A stretch of DNA of 64,000 bases from Brachyhypopomus gauderio (GCF_052324685.1 NW_027506902.1:1050441-1114440), one strand, 5' to 3'. Positions 1-13,378 are shown, counted from the first letter of the stretch. The notes: generated by a model not told the origin, from the letters alone. A program made the numbers and translations.

Positions 1-1193
1 ATACATATACTCGAAATGATCCGAAATAATTCGCTTTTTTTTATCACATCGATTCAGTCAGTTTTGTTGTGAAACGAAATGCAGTTAAATTTTCAAGCAT
101 TTTTAAAGCACTTTTCAAACCTAGAACACAAAGCAACATTAAAAATCGTCAGGTAAATGTTCCTTCCCCTGTTTTTAAAAGGTGTTTCTTTTATAGCCTA
201 CTACCACACAGGGTAACACCTGTTCGCACCCTTCAAAATGAAAGAGTTCTCGGATCCTGTTCCGGAAGGATCCGGCTCAAATTAAACCCTGTTTACAGGT
301 ATACCAATGTTCAACTGCATAACGTGAACTAGCTAACCTAGCAATCCATTCACATGTTGAATGAATAAACAGCCTACTTCTCAAACTGCTTACAAGCGTA
401 GCTTCAGAATATCAAGCTAGCTTGTTGACATGTTGTTAAGTGGACACAACTTGAATGCTATTTTAGTAAAAAAAAAAAAAAACACACACACACACACACA
501 CATCCAGGTCCTTGCATATTTGTAAAAATGCTTGCCACTTTGTTTTTCAAGCCATTTAAGAAGAAGGGAGAATGAGACATTGGCAGGGTTGCCAACTCTC
601 ACGCATTGAGCGTGAGACACACGCATTTGACCGTTTTCACACACTCTCACGCCACACTTCCGATATCTCACGCCGAAAAAAAAAATCCAGTTTATTTACC
701 TCAGATCCACATATTATGATTCAATACGTTACTAGTTCGGTAGCTCTGGCGCCATCCACCGGCGATATAACACTGAATCTGTGTCCATTTTACGTTCGCC
801 GCTTTCCATGATGAAAATTATTTGGTTATACAACATTGTGTCCTCAGTGTGATTACTGTTTTGCATGTCGATGTAGTCTGAATGGATACGTTAAATGAGA
901 GCACAAATTCGAGTGTTTGGATGTTGTATTATTTATGTAGCCTAATGTATTGGTCTTTAGACCTACACATTTGTATCTAAACAGTTAAAATCTTCCATGT
1001 TTAAAAAAGGATTGTGAATAAATGAATTTCTATATATAATTTAGGTGTAATTAATCCAGGTGTGAAATATGTGATAGGAAATCATATAACAATTTATAGA
1101 GTGTGCAATGTGTAAATGTAACCAGGGATGTATTTAAAATAATGTAAATAAGATCATTTACATGTGGTTTCTGTGTTTTGTCCCATACTTCAG
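1..1193. other. No exon recognised; intronic or upstream DNA of the TOGARAM-like gene
   Basis: I see no exon here that I can support. The next gene starts mid-transcript at 1194, so this is probably intron. It holds a poly-A plus (CA)n stretch near 469-502, and at about 580-690 a sequence rich in CTCACGC/GCGTGAG words that resembles a dispersed fish repeat. The short open frames show no recognisable domain. Confidence 0.5.
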
Positions 1194-3678
1194 GATTACA
1201 TGCGGGACAGCCCATTGCAACACCCCATCTCATCCTCCAAGCAGCTGGAGATGATTGAGCGAGAGCAGCGGCAGTTGCAGGCGGTCCGTGTTCAGAAGGT
1301 GATGGAAATAAGTTTACGCCAAGAAGAAAGACAGGAGGCAATTCTAAAACGAGTATGTGGCAAGTCATTCCACCAGTCCACCAGGATCAGCCACAACATC
1401 CGACTGGAGCCCATGAGGAACGGTCAGAGTGGCTCTTTCCACTCTGCTGTATCCTCTGTGAGCCACTGCGCACCGCTGCACAAGCCGCAGAGAGTGCGCA
1501 AAATCCATGGCTCACAGGCTGCTGTCGGACAGGAGCTGTCTCCCTTCAGGCCGGAGCACCCGTGCACACCTGTTGAGCTCATGCCCGCTATTCGGACACC
1601 CGTGCCCCCACCAGTGGTAGCCAAACCCACCAGGCTCCCCAGAACGCTGACTCTGTACAAGCGGGCCAAGCCTGTGGAGAAGGCCTGTGAAGTGCCAGGT
1701 GAGTTCTCTTCCTGGAAATCATCAGCTGAAGTAGCAAAGCTCAACACGGGGGCCGTGCTCAGCTACCCATGTATCTCAAATATAGATGTTTTCTGTAATG
1801 AATTATAATACTGTATATTTACAAGAAACCTGCAAGTAGAGCTTCAGAAACAGAAAGTTAATGAAAGTTAAATAACAGTGGCGTGTTGTGAGGCTATAGG
1901 TAACCGCTCCGCTCCAAATGCAGCAGGATCCGGTCAGGAGCAGCAGCCAGAACCCCCCAGCAAACCGGCCAGCGGCAAGGCCGGCCTGAAGGCGGCTCGG
2001 TTCAGCCAGGGGTTGGCGACATCCTACAAGCCTGCTCAGAACAAGGATGCTGTGGCAGAGACTCTGAGCCTGGTCAGGGAGCAGCCTCTGGCCAGACCTG
2101 AGCTGGGCCTCAACCAGGCATTACAGCTGCTGGAGAATGAGGACTGGTAGGCTTTTACCAAGCTCCAGCCGACAGTCTGCCTCACACCGAGCAAACAAAA
2201 TTTACACTAAGCTATCCCAGCCAGAACAGAGCTATAATGCCTGAGAATACGGAAATATCATGCTTTGGCAATATAAACATAAATAATTAGTAATGGGCAC
2301 TCTAACAGGGAATACATAGCCTATAGCTTACGTGTTGATTTTTATTGATGAAACTTGTTTAGCATTACTGATGAGATAACACCAGATATGTACACCGTGT
2401 TCTAACACTGTGTTTTGGAACAGGGAGAAGAAGATTAATGGGCTCAAACTGGTGCGTTCGCTGGTGCAACACCATGCCAATATCCTTCTGGCCAATCTCC
2501 ACAACGTGTGCCTAGCCGTGCTCGAGGAGGTGAGGAACCTGCTTATGAACTAAATATTCTGTAATCAGAGCCAAGGTGCTTGAGAATGAGCTTCACCATT
2601 TGCTACCCCAACTGGACACGCTCCATTTTATGTATTTGGATGTTCTGACCTGTGGAATAGTCAATTTCGAATGTTTTAGAGAGGAATTTCTTGTGGTGTG
2701 GAGGCCTGGCCTGGAACTTGAGGCTTACTGTTGCTTGTCTCTCTGTCTTTCTCTTCTCTTCACTGTCTCAGGTGAAGAACCTGCGCTCCAAGGTTTCATG
2801 TGCTGCCATGACCACGCTGGCCTACATGTTCACCTACCTGCGGAGGGCCATGGACCCCGAGGCAGCAGAAACCGCCCGCGTCCTGCTGCACAAGGCCTGT
2901 GAGAGCAGCGCCTTCATCAGGGAGGATGTGGACCTGGCACTCAGTGCCATGGTGCACAGCTGCTCAGCCAGGAGGTCCATCCATGCCCTGCTGGCCGGGG
3001 GACTAAGGTAGGATCACCTCACCAACACAATCATGCAGTATTTCCACCAAAATAAACAGCATTGGCTTTTAGTAGAAGACAGAAGTACATTTCCTACAGC
3101 AAAGCACTGTTGTTATCAAACAGTAGCATCAATGATGGGACAGTTTTGTGGGCAGTCTGGAGTGATTTGCAGTAACAATTTATTTGCAGGACAAAACATT
3201 CATTAGTCTTTCTTGTAAGAATGAAGCAGAGTTCATGTGCTTGCAAACTCCAGATGTATTTCTCACTATGTGTTTCTCTTTAATCCTCCAGCCACAGAAA
3301 CGCCACTGTGAGGAAGACTACAGCGTTTCATATGGAAAGCCTCGCTCAGCTGCTGGGGGCTTCTAAACTGCTCACGGGCAAGGACCTCACGGAGCGCTTC
3401 CTGTCCGCCATCAGCCGATTGGCTCTGGACGCTGCACAGGAAGTGAGGTAGACAGCTCCATTGCTCTCTATGGCCCCGGAGTCAGCACTGTGTCCATCAA
3501 CATGTAGAATTGATCAATCAGCCATGAGAGTAATTTAAAAACATTTCTCCTCAGGTTCCATGCCCGTAGTTGCATAAAGTTTTTGGCCACCAATAAGGAC
3601 TTTTTCAAGATGGTGGACAAATTTGTGTCCCCAAAAGATCGATGGTCTGTTAAAGATATCATCATGAAGGGCAGGTAA
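1194..3678 (+). CDS. TOGARAM2-like (FAM179A/crescerin-type) TOG-domain protein, 3' part
   Basis: Family members bind tubulin through TOG (HEAT-repeat) domains and act in ciliary axonemal microtubules. Six exons join in frame: 1194-1698, 1900-2146, 2424-2529, 2772-3007, 3292-3447, 3555-3678; all introns are GT-AG and phases match, giving 457 codons plus TAA. The first exon encodes a charged helix (EMIEREQRQLQAVRVQKV) and a basic, Pro/Ser-rich linker. From LLENEDWEKKINGLKLVRSL onward the protein is one TOG domain, including EVKNLRSKVS and FIREDVDLAL. The 5' part of the gene lies outside the window. The family normally carries a further C-terminal TOG domain, but here the frame closes at MKGR-stop and the next 4 kb is repeats. 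An AG|GTAAAG donor sits across the stop, so a missed exon is possible. The paralogue (TOGARAM1, TOGARAM2 or a fish-specific copy) is not settled. Confidence 0.8.
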
Positions 3679-3837
3679 AGAACAAGATAATCAACAACTG
3701 TACAGAGTCTAAGTCTTATCATTTTCATATACAGAAAATAATAGTACTTATAACATCTGTTGTCTTCTCTTTGAAATGTATAGATGAAAATGGACGTGTT
3801 TGAGAAAAAAGAAAGTCCCCTACCGGTCGCCTCCATC

Positions 3838-4311
3838 TACAGCGGCAGTTGTCATTGTTGTGTTGTGTTTGTTCCTCAGGTGGGCGGAGCCCGCAATCCA
3901 TCTCACCTGAGGGTCGTTTGTTTGTCTATTTATGTCTTGTCTTTGTACCTGTTGACTGTTGGTTATAATATCCTTCATTTGTATCAAGTCATGGGTACAG
4001 CAGCAGTTGTGGTTGTTGTGTTGTGTTCATCCCTCAGGTGGGCGGAGCCCGCGATCCGTCTCACCTGAGGGTCGTTTGTTTGTCTATATATGTCTTGTCT
4101 TTGTACCAGTTGACTGCTGGTTACTATATCCTTCATTTGGATAAAGTCACGGGTACAGCAGCAGTTGTCGTTGTGTTGTGTTGGTCCCTCAGGTGGGCGG
4201 AGCCCGCGATCCGTCTCACCTGAGGGTCGTTTGTTTGTCTATATATGTCTTGTCTTTGTACCAGTTGACCGCTGGTTATTATATCCTTCATTTGGATTAA
4301 GTCATGGGTTT
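3838..4311. repeat. Tandem repeat, about 3 copies of a 155-158 bp unit
   Basis: The landmark CCTCAGGTGGGCGGAGCCCG recurs at 3874, 4032 and 4187, each followed by a TTTGTTTGTCTATnTATGTC block and a TTGGnTnAnnTC block. The units are highly similar, so the array looks young. A single diverged copy in the opposite orientation lies near 36890-37085. Flanking sequence at 4312-4405 contains ATTAAA and ends in CCCGTCACA, so the array may sit inside a retroelement end; that part is inference. Confidence 0.8.
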
Positions 4312-4405
4312 TGGTTTGCGCACTTTTTCTATTAAACCATACTTTTTCTTGAGACTTGGCGTGATCGCTTCCTTTTTGTTTCGCTCACCCTGCCCGTCAC
4401 ACAAT

Positions 4406-5009
4406 CAGCTATAAAGTAAAACACCACCACATCCTACTGGTCAATTGACATGACCACCATCATAAGATCAGCTTCAGGATTTACAGCAATAAGCTACTTC
4501 TTGAATAAATTAAACAATTTCTTCCAAACAGTTCTATTTCTCATTATTTTCTCATCTCATTTCTCATAGAAAAAAGCACCAGCTAAAGTTCATCTTCGTC
4601 AGGTGTCTCTGCATACTCCCCATCAGGCTCCATGACTGCAGTTTCCACACCATCACCTGCTGGTGAGGGATCTGTTGGAAAGAGAATTATTCTAACTTAG
4701 AATTAGTTACGGTTTCTCATTAGGTTTAGTGTGATCTTGGGGCCTTGACCCCCACTTCCTTGTCTAAGATGCTAAGCCGAGGGAGTCACTCTGACAAGCT
4801 CCCTCGTATGGCCATGGGCTCTTGCACCCCACACCTGTGTTTTACTTACACTAACACAAGGCCTACTTCCACTAATGCACGCACCAATGTGGTCTTGGTT
4901 TTAACTAGATTGGTCATGGGGATGATCAAGACTTGGTTATGTCTAACCTGTATTTGAATACAAATCTACCACAATGCTGTCAGAACCCTTCCTTCCAGGA
5001 CACCTGGTA
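4406..5009. other. Intergenic, nothing recognised
   Basis: AT-rich sequence between the tandem repeat and a MITE. No exon or transposon terminus was recognised. Confidence 0.4.
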
Positions 5010-5017
5010 ACCCCTGG

Positions 5018-5186
5018 CAGAGGCGGTCTTTGCATAGAGGCGTGGCTAGGCAACTGCCTTGGGCCCCTCCCACTGCAGCCCTCTGTAGGGCCCCCCTGAT
5101 TAGCTAACTTATTTCTCACATATTAATGTTGATGGGCCCCCTAGCTAAATTTGCCTTGAGCCCCCAAATTTCTAAGTCCGCCACTG
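5018..5186. mobile_element. hAT-type MITE (169 bp) with 8-bp target duplication
   Basis: Terminal inverted repeats CAGAGGCGG (left) and CCGCCACTG (right; reversed CAGTGGCGG, one mismatch) flank a GGGCCCC-rich core. The 8-bp direct repeat ACCCCTGG lies at 5010-5017 and 5187-5194. An 8-bp duplication is the hallmark of hAT transposition. It has no coding capacity. Confidence 0.85.
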
Positions 5187-5194
5187 ACCCCTGG

Positions 5195-6380
5195 CAACCT
5201 GCACTAAGAAGAGCTAGACTCACCTGTGGGAACCTCCACATACAGCAAATGGGTTAATGGGTAAAGTTCTTCCCCTCCATCACAAACAGCAACAAAGAGG
5301 CTACAGGCCTAGTGTTGTACACTGATTCCATGGAAACACCCATGAGTCTTAGTTTCCACAAGAATGGGCAAATACCAAGAAGAAACAGATGTATTCTAAC
5401 ATGCCCCAAATCCCAGATGTTAAGTAGCTGTAAATGCTTAACTCACTAACGTTCACTCACTAATATGGAATGAGTGGTCACAAGAGCGGAGTGGAATACC
5501 ACCATCACAGTAGAAAACACCATGACTAGAGGAATAAGGGCATATGGACATAGAACAGGTGAATGTTCTGGCTTTCACACTGCAATCCTGGAAAAGCAGC
5601 TAGCAAACATTAGTGTGTATATATAGAAGAGAATAAACCTTTGGTGTCAAGACCACAAAAAAACCTGTAACCTTGTAAATGTTTTTTAAGTGTTTACTCT
5701 CATTTAGTATTGCCTTTGTAATTATTTTAATTACTTAGTTAAGGTTTTCTTTTAAATTAAATCTGACACCTGTTTTTGGCAGTTCAGAGACACAGATAGG
5801 AATTCGTTTGCGTCCTCAAAACAAAACCTGTTGGTTTTCTTTAGGTAAAATACAATTAAGATACAGCCTATAAATACAGCCTATAATATTAAACTGAACA
5901 CATCTTTGACATCAGTCCTAAGGAATTTCATAAACGAAATGACACTGTTTAAATGTTAATCGGTTTCTACATTGTTGGTATCCAAGTGAGAGGTAGAATT
6001 CCTTCCCTTCTAAACCCCTACTCATAGCTGCTTTGAGCTATAGTCCGTAGTGGTTTAGCAATCGCACTGCAAAGAATGAAGACCGTGTTCTGCTACATTT
6101 AAATTAACCTTACCGGCTGAGCTACTTAGTGTGGCTGCTTAAAACACAAATGAAATATGTTGATTTTCTGATAGAGGTGTTGAACTGTTAAGATCATTAT
6201 CAGTCATTCACCATTGAACATATGGACTGAACCATCTTCTGGTGTTTATGAATCAACAAAAACTGTCATTCAGATCAAAAGACCAATGTGAAAGCATAAC
6301 TGTCTCCCTCCAGCAGTGATGTGTTTAGAATGGACATCTAAACATCTGCAGTTTCCAGAGCAACATTTTTTTCTCCTCAG
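5195..6380. other. Intergenic, nothing recognised
   Basis: AT-rich sequence with no exon, terminal repeat or tandem array that I can support. Confidence 0.4.
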
Positions 6381-6399
6381 TTAATTATTTGGACAAAGA

Positions 6400-6910
6400 A
6401 AAGTGACAGTCAACAGAATATTTATCCTGAACATGGATAAAACAAAAGAGATCACCATCGGCTTCAGGAAGAACCAGCCCAGCGACGGTCCACTCAGCAT
6501 CGACTCCAAGGCTGTGGAAGTGGTCAGCAGCGTGAAGGTCCTGGGGGTGCACATCACAGACAACCCCACCTGGTCTGTCAACACGTCTCTGGTTAAGAGG
6601 GCACAGCAGCGTCTGCACTTCCTACACAGACTGAGGAGGGTCCACCTGCCCCCACCGAGCTGTAGTGCCTCTGATTGGAAGAACGTGAGGAGAGTGGTGA
6701 GGACAGCGGATCTTCTCTTCGGCCCATCCAGGACCTCGTACCAGTGCGCTACATATCCTGAGCACATATCAGTGACCCCTCACATCCTCACTGTGGACTG
6801 CTCTCGCTGCTGGATCTGGTAAAATATTTAGAAGCATTCGGTGCAGGACCACCAGGTTCTGTAATAGCTTTTTCCCTCAAGCCATTAGACTGTTGAACTC
6901 AACACCTTTA
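6400..6910 (+). mobile_element. Non-LTR retrotransposon fragment, C-terminal end of reverse-transcriptase ORF
   Basis: The translation contains NMDKTKEITIGFRKNQ, KVLGVHITDNPTWS and VKRAQQRLHFLHRLRR. These resemble the region after the catalytic block of fish LINE polymerases, where the strand-transfer and RAQQRL/FLRRLRR words are conserved. The frame then breaks: around 6840-6900 the familiar tail (FCNSFFPQAVRLLN-like) reads in another frame. It is 5' truncated and non-functional. A (GT)n run follows at 6967-6984. Confidence 0.75.
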
Positions 6911-7149
6911 CTGTTGATTCCACAACATCACTTTACTGACATTTATTCATGCCATTTTATTTCATATGTGTGTGTGTGTGTGTGTATGTATATATATCAC
7001 ATACATATATACAGATGTGCATTATATATCGATACCACATACCCATATTTAAATATCCCTGCTGCTACATTTCTGCACTTCCATATTCAGTCTCTCTGCT
7101 ACACTTCTATAATTGTATACATTTATTATGTATTTGTTTAATCCTGTGA

Positions 7150-7760
7150 TGCCGTCTGTCACGTTCTTTAAATCTTAAAACCATGGCTGAATCGGGATCA
7201 TTCATGTTAGCAAACTGCAGGTAACTGCTGTTACTGGAGAACACAAATGACATTCAATTTGCACCTAAATGTTTAAGTGCTGCAACAAAAGGTCCCTTGA
7301 CAGCCAATAAGGTTCAGGCCTTGTGTTAAGTACCTCAATAATGGAACTTCTACAGTAACAAAAGCACTGGTTTGGGACTTTAGAATATATCCATGAGGTA
7401 TTCATGTCAGGGACAAAATTTATTCTGTTGCACAGTGTGGTCACAGTACAGTTTGGTCTGTCCTCACAAACATGACAAAATTGGATACACAGACAAAATA
7501 AAACATGGCTTATTATATAAAAGATAAAGGAAAAAAAGATTTCATCCAAAACTTTCAGCTATAATACAGAGCCAAAGAAGAGATGAATGAAAACAACAAT
7601 AATTCAACAGCTAGTGAACACTTCATAAAGCTCCTGCCTTATTTCATTCTCTCAGGTCTTTGTTTGTCCTCCAATAACACAGACTTGGTCACCCTAAAAA
7701 AATAACATACATGTCTCCACAGCTGCTGAGGACGGGTGCCCGCAGGTCTGAACATACATG

Positions 7761-7794
<34 letters not shown>

Positions 7795-7795
7795 G
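7150..7795. other. Intergenic between LINE fragment and setdb1 stop; includes (TG)n
   Basis: No separate gene seen. On the minus strand this is directly downstream of the setdb1 stop, so it should include the setdb1 3' UTR. A (TG)n microsatellite occupies about 7763-7791, ending five bases beyond the stop codon. Confidence 0.5.
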
Positions 7796-10700
7796 TTAGA
7801 GCAGTCGTCCTCTACACTCGGTGGAACCGCAGCAACACAGTAGTTCTTTGCCCTCAACGCTGCCGACCTCATAGTTGTAGTCCCACGTCAGCTCTGTCCC
7901 GGCACGGATTCTCCTGGAGGTGCAACAGTGAACAGACCAAACAAGACAGTCAGCCAGCTCACCTTACACAACACACCCACATACCAGAGCCACAAAATAG
8001 ACATACTACATACAACACGAAAGAAACTTGTGTGGTATCGAGAATGTCACATCTCAATAAAACATCTACACAATGTTCATCTGAAACCCCCACGTGCACA
8101 GCGTAGATTCTCCTTTCCAGGGTGATGGGTCACCTAACCTTTGGCGTATCCGCAGCGCAAGAGCTGGACAATCAACGGGCTCCTAAGCAAAGCGACGGCA
8201 TACTACAACATGGTGCCCCGTGTGAGGCTGAGGGCAAGATGCACAGGCAAGCAACTCCAACTCCATGTACACTAACATCAGAACAAGGACAAACCGATTC
8301 AAGAACAGTTTCTTCCCCAAAGCAATCACCACACTGAACTCACACATGCACTGATCCCATAACTGAACCTTGTGAAGGAAATATTGATTATATTCATGTG
8401 TGATTCATGTTAATCATGTCCATGCAGACACTATAGCACGGTCTGTGTGAAAAGTACTGCTTAGTAGTTAACTGTAACCATATTGAAGATGTTTTTCTGT
8501 AAGACTGAAGTTTTCTGTGCAGCAGCAGAGTTAGTGATAATATTGCTTATCCGTTTCTAAGCACCCATGGTTGAATCACAGGGAAATTGATAACTGCTCC
8601 TGGGAAGCAGCATCCTTAGTTTTTTCTACACACACACTTTGACTATAAGAATCTGGACTGAGAGAGACAGTTCAGAGTTACTGCATGAAGCGTAAGCTTC
8701 ACATCATACTTTTATACTTTTATATTTTGTAACTCTCTTGCTATCAAATAAATACTGCTTAATATATTATAAGACCTCGAATTCTGTGCCATCAATTCCA
8801 CCACAACCTCCAATCCCATAGACTCTCACCATATAATAAATGCAATAATAATAAGTGCAATAATATGTGGAATATGTGCATTACTACTATTTAACTATTT
8901 AACATGCAAATCTGTTACAAAAAAAAAAAAAACTGTTTGTTTATAACTGTACATAGAACTGGAAATCCTCTACACCTTTATTGTATTTAAATTAAAAAAT
9001 CTTTATTATTCTATAGTGTAAAAATTTTTTCTGATACTTTTATATTCTGTATGTTTGCACTGAAAAAGGGAAGCTTTCAATCTCATTGTACATGCGTATA
9101 ATGACAATAAAAGGCATTCTATTAAATGTGATGTTAGCCACTTAAGCACATTAAACATGTTTATACAAAATGGTGCACGTTTCCCAGGACTTGTTTTCTT
9201 TGTTTATCCAAAGGTATTTTTCCTGGGGGCAAATCTGAAACCCGCTGTAATGTGCACATTTCCAGATGAATTGGAAATTATACAATTGGCCGAAGCAGCG
9301 GTGAAAGTGGCACTTTGATCTTGCATTACAAAAGTTACGAAACATCTTCCTGAATGACTCGTGATAACAGAATATCCACAATCTCTGAGTCAATCAGCTA
9401 CGAATGAACAATGAAATATGACGTACTTGCTAGCGAAAAAAGCCACCCAAGGGAACCGTAGGTCGTGCGTGTCCACAAACACGTTCTGCACGAAGAGGTT
9501 AGGACTGCAGCTATGCTGCAACACAAACACAACACACACAGCGAGGTCAAAGATGAGGACGCACAACAATCTTGGCATATATACAAGGCAGTTCACCCAT
9601 ACCAAAACCATGCCACCCTAAAGTCAAAGGGTCAGTACTCACGTTGAGGTAGCGTCCCAGGTTGCCCTCCAGTTTGGCATCGATGATGTAGCAATTCTCC
9701 TCCCCGTCGAAGAACTGGCGGGTGCTTTTGGGGCCACTGTCTCCTCCATCACCCCCATGGACCTGGTGGGACCCTGAGCCGCCTGTCCTGCCCGCTGCGG
9801 GGCCAGCTGAGCCGACTTTCACCATCAGGCTGTGGGAGGCCTTCAAGGCGATGCCTCGTGTTGACTTCACTGCCACCTGTCGCTTTACCACCGCTGAGAG
9901 CAAGAGAGGATAAAAAAAAAATTAACAAATCAAACAGGAAAAATGATTGAAAAGTCACCGTTAGGGATTATGTTTACAATGCAGTCAAGAAAGCAGAGAA
10001 GACGTTTCTCTGCCCCCGCGTTTATGATGTGGGACTGAAAGTAAAATCAGTTTCAGATTAGGTTTATTCAAGTTACATGCATTGAGCAGAAAAACGGTCC
10101 TCAAAATCTGACCAAGTGTAAAATGCCAACCTTAATTGTCTCTGGAGAAAACAGAATGCACCTTTGAACCGTTTTGTTTTGTGTATGGTATGTTTTGTTT
10201 TCATGTTTACTTTCTAATAGCTTGCTGGATGTTATTTAGCATCTTTGTAATCATCTAGTGTATATGATGAGGCTCTATATCAGGGGTGCTCATTACGTCG
10301 ATCGCGAAGGAAGTGTCGGTCGATCGCGAAGGAATGTGCGTAGATCGCGTGACATTAAAAAGTAGTAGATGAATCGCCCATCTGCACTGACGGTTGTATT
10401 TTGATTGACATTCATGGCAGCCAATCTGCAATCCGCGCAACAAAATACGTCCCCTCGCTCAACAAGTTACGTGGATGTGGAGATCTCTCCCTCTGTTCGG
10501 AGGTCTGGCCATCGAGCCACAATCTCCACATTGGTTTGGCCGCTCACCTTGAGTCTTCTTCTCTCGTTCCTTGTTGTCATCCGAGCCAGAACTGATGGTC
10601 TGAACATCATCGCTGTCGGACAATGTCATCACATCCTACACGAGGGGCAAGAGGGAGGCATGAGACTGAAGGAAAGAGCGTAGGAAAGAGAAAGACAGGT

Positions 10701-10800
10701 ATTGTGGCAGAATGAATGAAAGCTTGATTTATATAGCACCTTTCAAGTTTCCAAGGTCGCTTTACAATTTTAAACACAGGTACAGGTCTTACACGACCAA

Positions 10801-10853
<53 letters not shown>

Positions 10854-13347
10854 AGCGAGAAGCGGCAGCCAATTGTGCACACTGTACTCTCTACCGGAAC
10901 CCACAGCCCCCTGGGGGGGGGGGCGTGAAGGAAGGGGAGAGAGGACTGAGCACCATCCACCACTGACACACATGTGGTGCGCACACACATTCATGCACAA
11001 ACATTCAGACAACTGTTTTTATTGGACATGAAGAGAGACACAGTCACACAGCGAGAATTTGTCAAGAACTGCCTAATCTCCAGGAAACCGGAGACCCCGG
11101 ATGAAACCCACGCAGACACAGAGAACATGGAAACTCCACTCAGATAGGGACTTGAACCCAAGACCCCTGTGCTCAGAGGCCACCAAGCCACCGTGTTGAG
11201 CAGCAGAAGAGCAGGAGGTGGTCCAACATCTCCACCCTCACCTTCTTCTCCGCCTTGACCGTGGTCTCGGCCTTGACCGTCGCCTCTGCCTTGACTGTGG
11301 ACTCTGCCTTGACCGCGGACTCCGCCTTGACCGTGCCATCGGCGGTGGAGGTCTGACTGGTCAGCCACGAGGCAACTTTGCTCTTGCCGCTCTCCTCTGG
11401 CACAGGGGGTGGCTTCCTGTCCTCAGTCCTGCCCCCAGAGACACTCAGGCCATCCTTACTGTCCTGACTCTCTGTTTGGAGAGCAGAAAACTGCATTGAG
11501 TTTGAGGTGGTCAGTGGGGTTCAGGCCACGCTATGCTCATACAGAAATATTGTGGCAAATGGGAAAAATATCACGTTTAAAATCTCAAACACTATCTTCC
11601 TAATGTGCTTGAGGAATAGAGAGAGAGAGAGAGAGAGAGAGATACAGAAAGAGACTCAAAGGAAACACCATATTTAGCGAAAATAAGGATAAATGTGATG
11701 CCATACTGTCCATGTTACGTTAATATCACCATTATCTTTACACGATAATCATCACATGAGTTCTTCAAGTATTCTCCGAGTCTCGATAATCAAGCTACCC
11801 ATTATGTTGCAATGGGAAGTAGTTAAATGTTGTTATACAACTTGCCATTAGGCAAAATAAAAGATTAAATTGTACTTTTAATAGATTAAAAATCCAGACA
11901 CAAGAGGGTGCTCAAGCCTATGTAATAAGTCAATGGATCCAGGTGACTAGATGGGGGCCACAATCTCAAGTTTACGGACTCCTACACACCCAAGTCCATG
12001 CAGCCTGGTTCACTGAAACTACTGGGCTTATTGGCCAGATTCATAAAACCAACCATATATCATATAAAACGGATGTAAGTTATTGATACATACTGAATAC
12101 AATTACATCTTTCACGAACATTAAAGAAATTCTAGACATCACAGGGCAGTAACCCAATAGTCCCCCCCTCCCTCGTGGGCTCCTCACCCTCCTTCATGCC
12201 TTTGGCCTGGCGTCGGGTGGTGTAGCTCCTCCACACTGAGCTCGAGGAGTAAGGCGTGTCTTTCACGAACGTGTCATCTGAGCTGTCGCTGTCGTCACCG
12301 TTCGACTCCTCCTTGTCATCCGAGCTGTCGCTGTCATCATCGGAGGAGGAGTCTTGGGCTGTCGAGGAGAGCAGAGGCCGACCTGGTCACATGACCCGCC
12401 ATGCTCCCACGTGGCTTCAAGTCCTCTGTCGTAGTCCAACTAAAATCTCCATATCATCTATATTCACCATCTGTCTACATATATCTACCCATCTATCCAT
12501 CTACCACCTGTCTATCCATACATCTGTCTATCTACATACTCGTATTCATTACTCTGTCTCCATTTATCCATGTGATGGGCACACATTCCTCTGGACATAA
12601 CCCTGCACTTGCTGATTCTACCCCATACTGTGCTTCTAAACCACTTCCCACCATTAACTTCTCAGTCACTACAGGTGTGTGTTTGGCCCGGTACGCGGTC
12701 TGCCTCACCTTTGCCCCCTGTGCGGTCCTCTACCTTGGCGGCCCCCTTGCCCTGCTGGGGTCGAGGGGTCAGCTTAACACGGCTCATGTCCACACCGCTG
12801 CCCTCGCTGTCAGAGCAGTGCGCCTCGCTCTCGTAGCCCTCCTTGAACTTCTCCACAGTCTCGATGTGGTCCAAGTTGGCAAAGTACTCATCGCCCATCT
12901 CCTGCCCCTCCTTGTCGGCTATGTCGTCCGTGAGGATTTTGCCTGGAGCAGGAGGAGAGATGGGAGGAGCGGTAGAAGGAGAGGGTGAAGGGAGGGGAAG
13001 AGAGAGAGAATAAGGGAGGGGTGGATCTCGTCACTGTGGTTCAGGTTTCAAGACCACCTACACTTTATGTTTGTAGCCTTCTATACCAGGGGGCTTTATC
13101 ACACCCATAGGGTTCGGATCGTGGCAACAAGCAGGAGAACTGAGGCCCGGAGCCGTTTCCCCAGTACCTGCGTAAATACAGACGAAGGAGCCCTTAGCGA
13201 CGTCGTCAAGGCAACGGATGCCCCAGCCTTTGTTCTGGGTTTTAAAGAGCTGCAGGCGAACCTGTAGGCCATGCTGCACAAGACGATTGGTACACATCTG
13301 AGGATTACAGCGACACCGCTTATTACACTCATAGATGCTGAGAGAGG

Positions 13348-13378
<31 letters not shown>

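Noticed and set aside
69-332. 87-residue plus-strand frame as a small gene
   Set aside because: No recognisable domain or exon context; composition looks random.
10801-10852. (CA)n and its translated frames (runs of His-Thr or Cys-Val)
   Set aside because: Microsatellite; frames are artefacts. The same applies to (TG)n near 7763, 49672 and (GA)n near 13350.
11095-11200. tRNA gene from the CGAACCC-like words
   Set aside because: Only a partial box-like sequence; no cloverleaf could be drawn. Treated as a SINE-like repeat.
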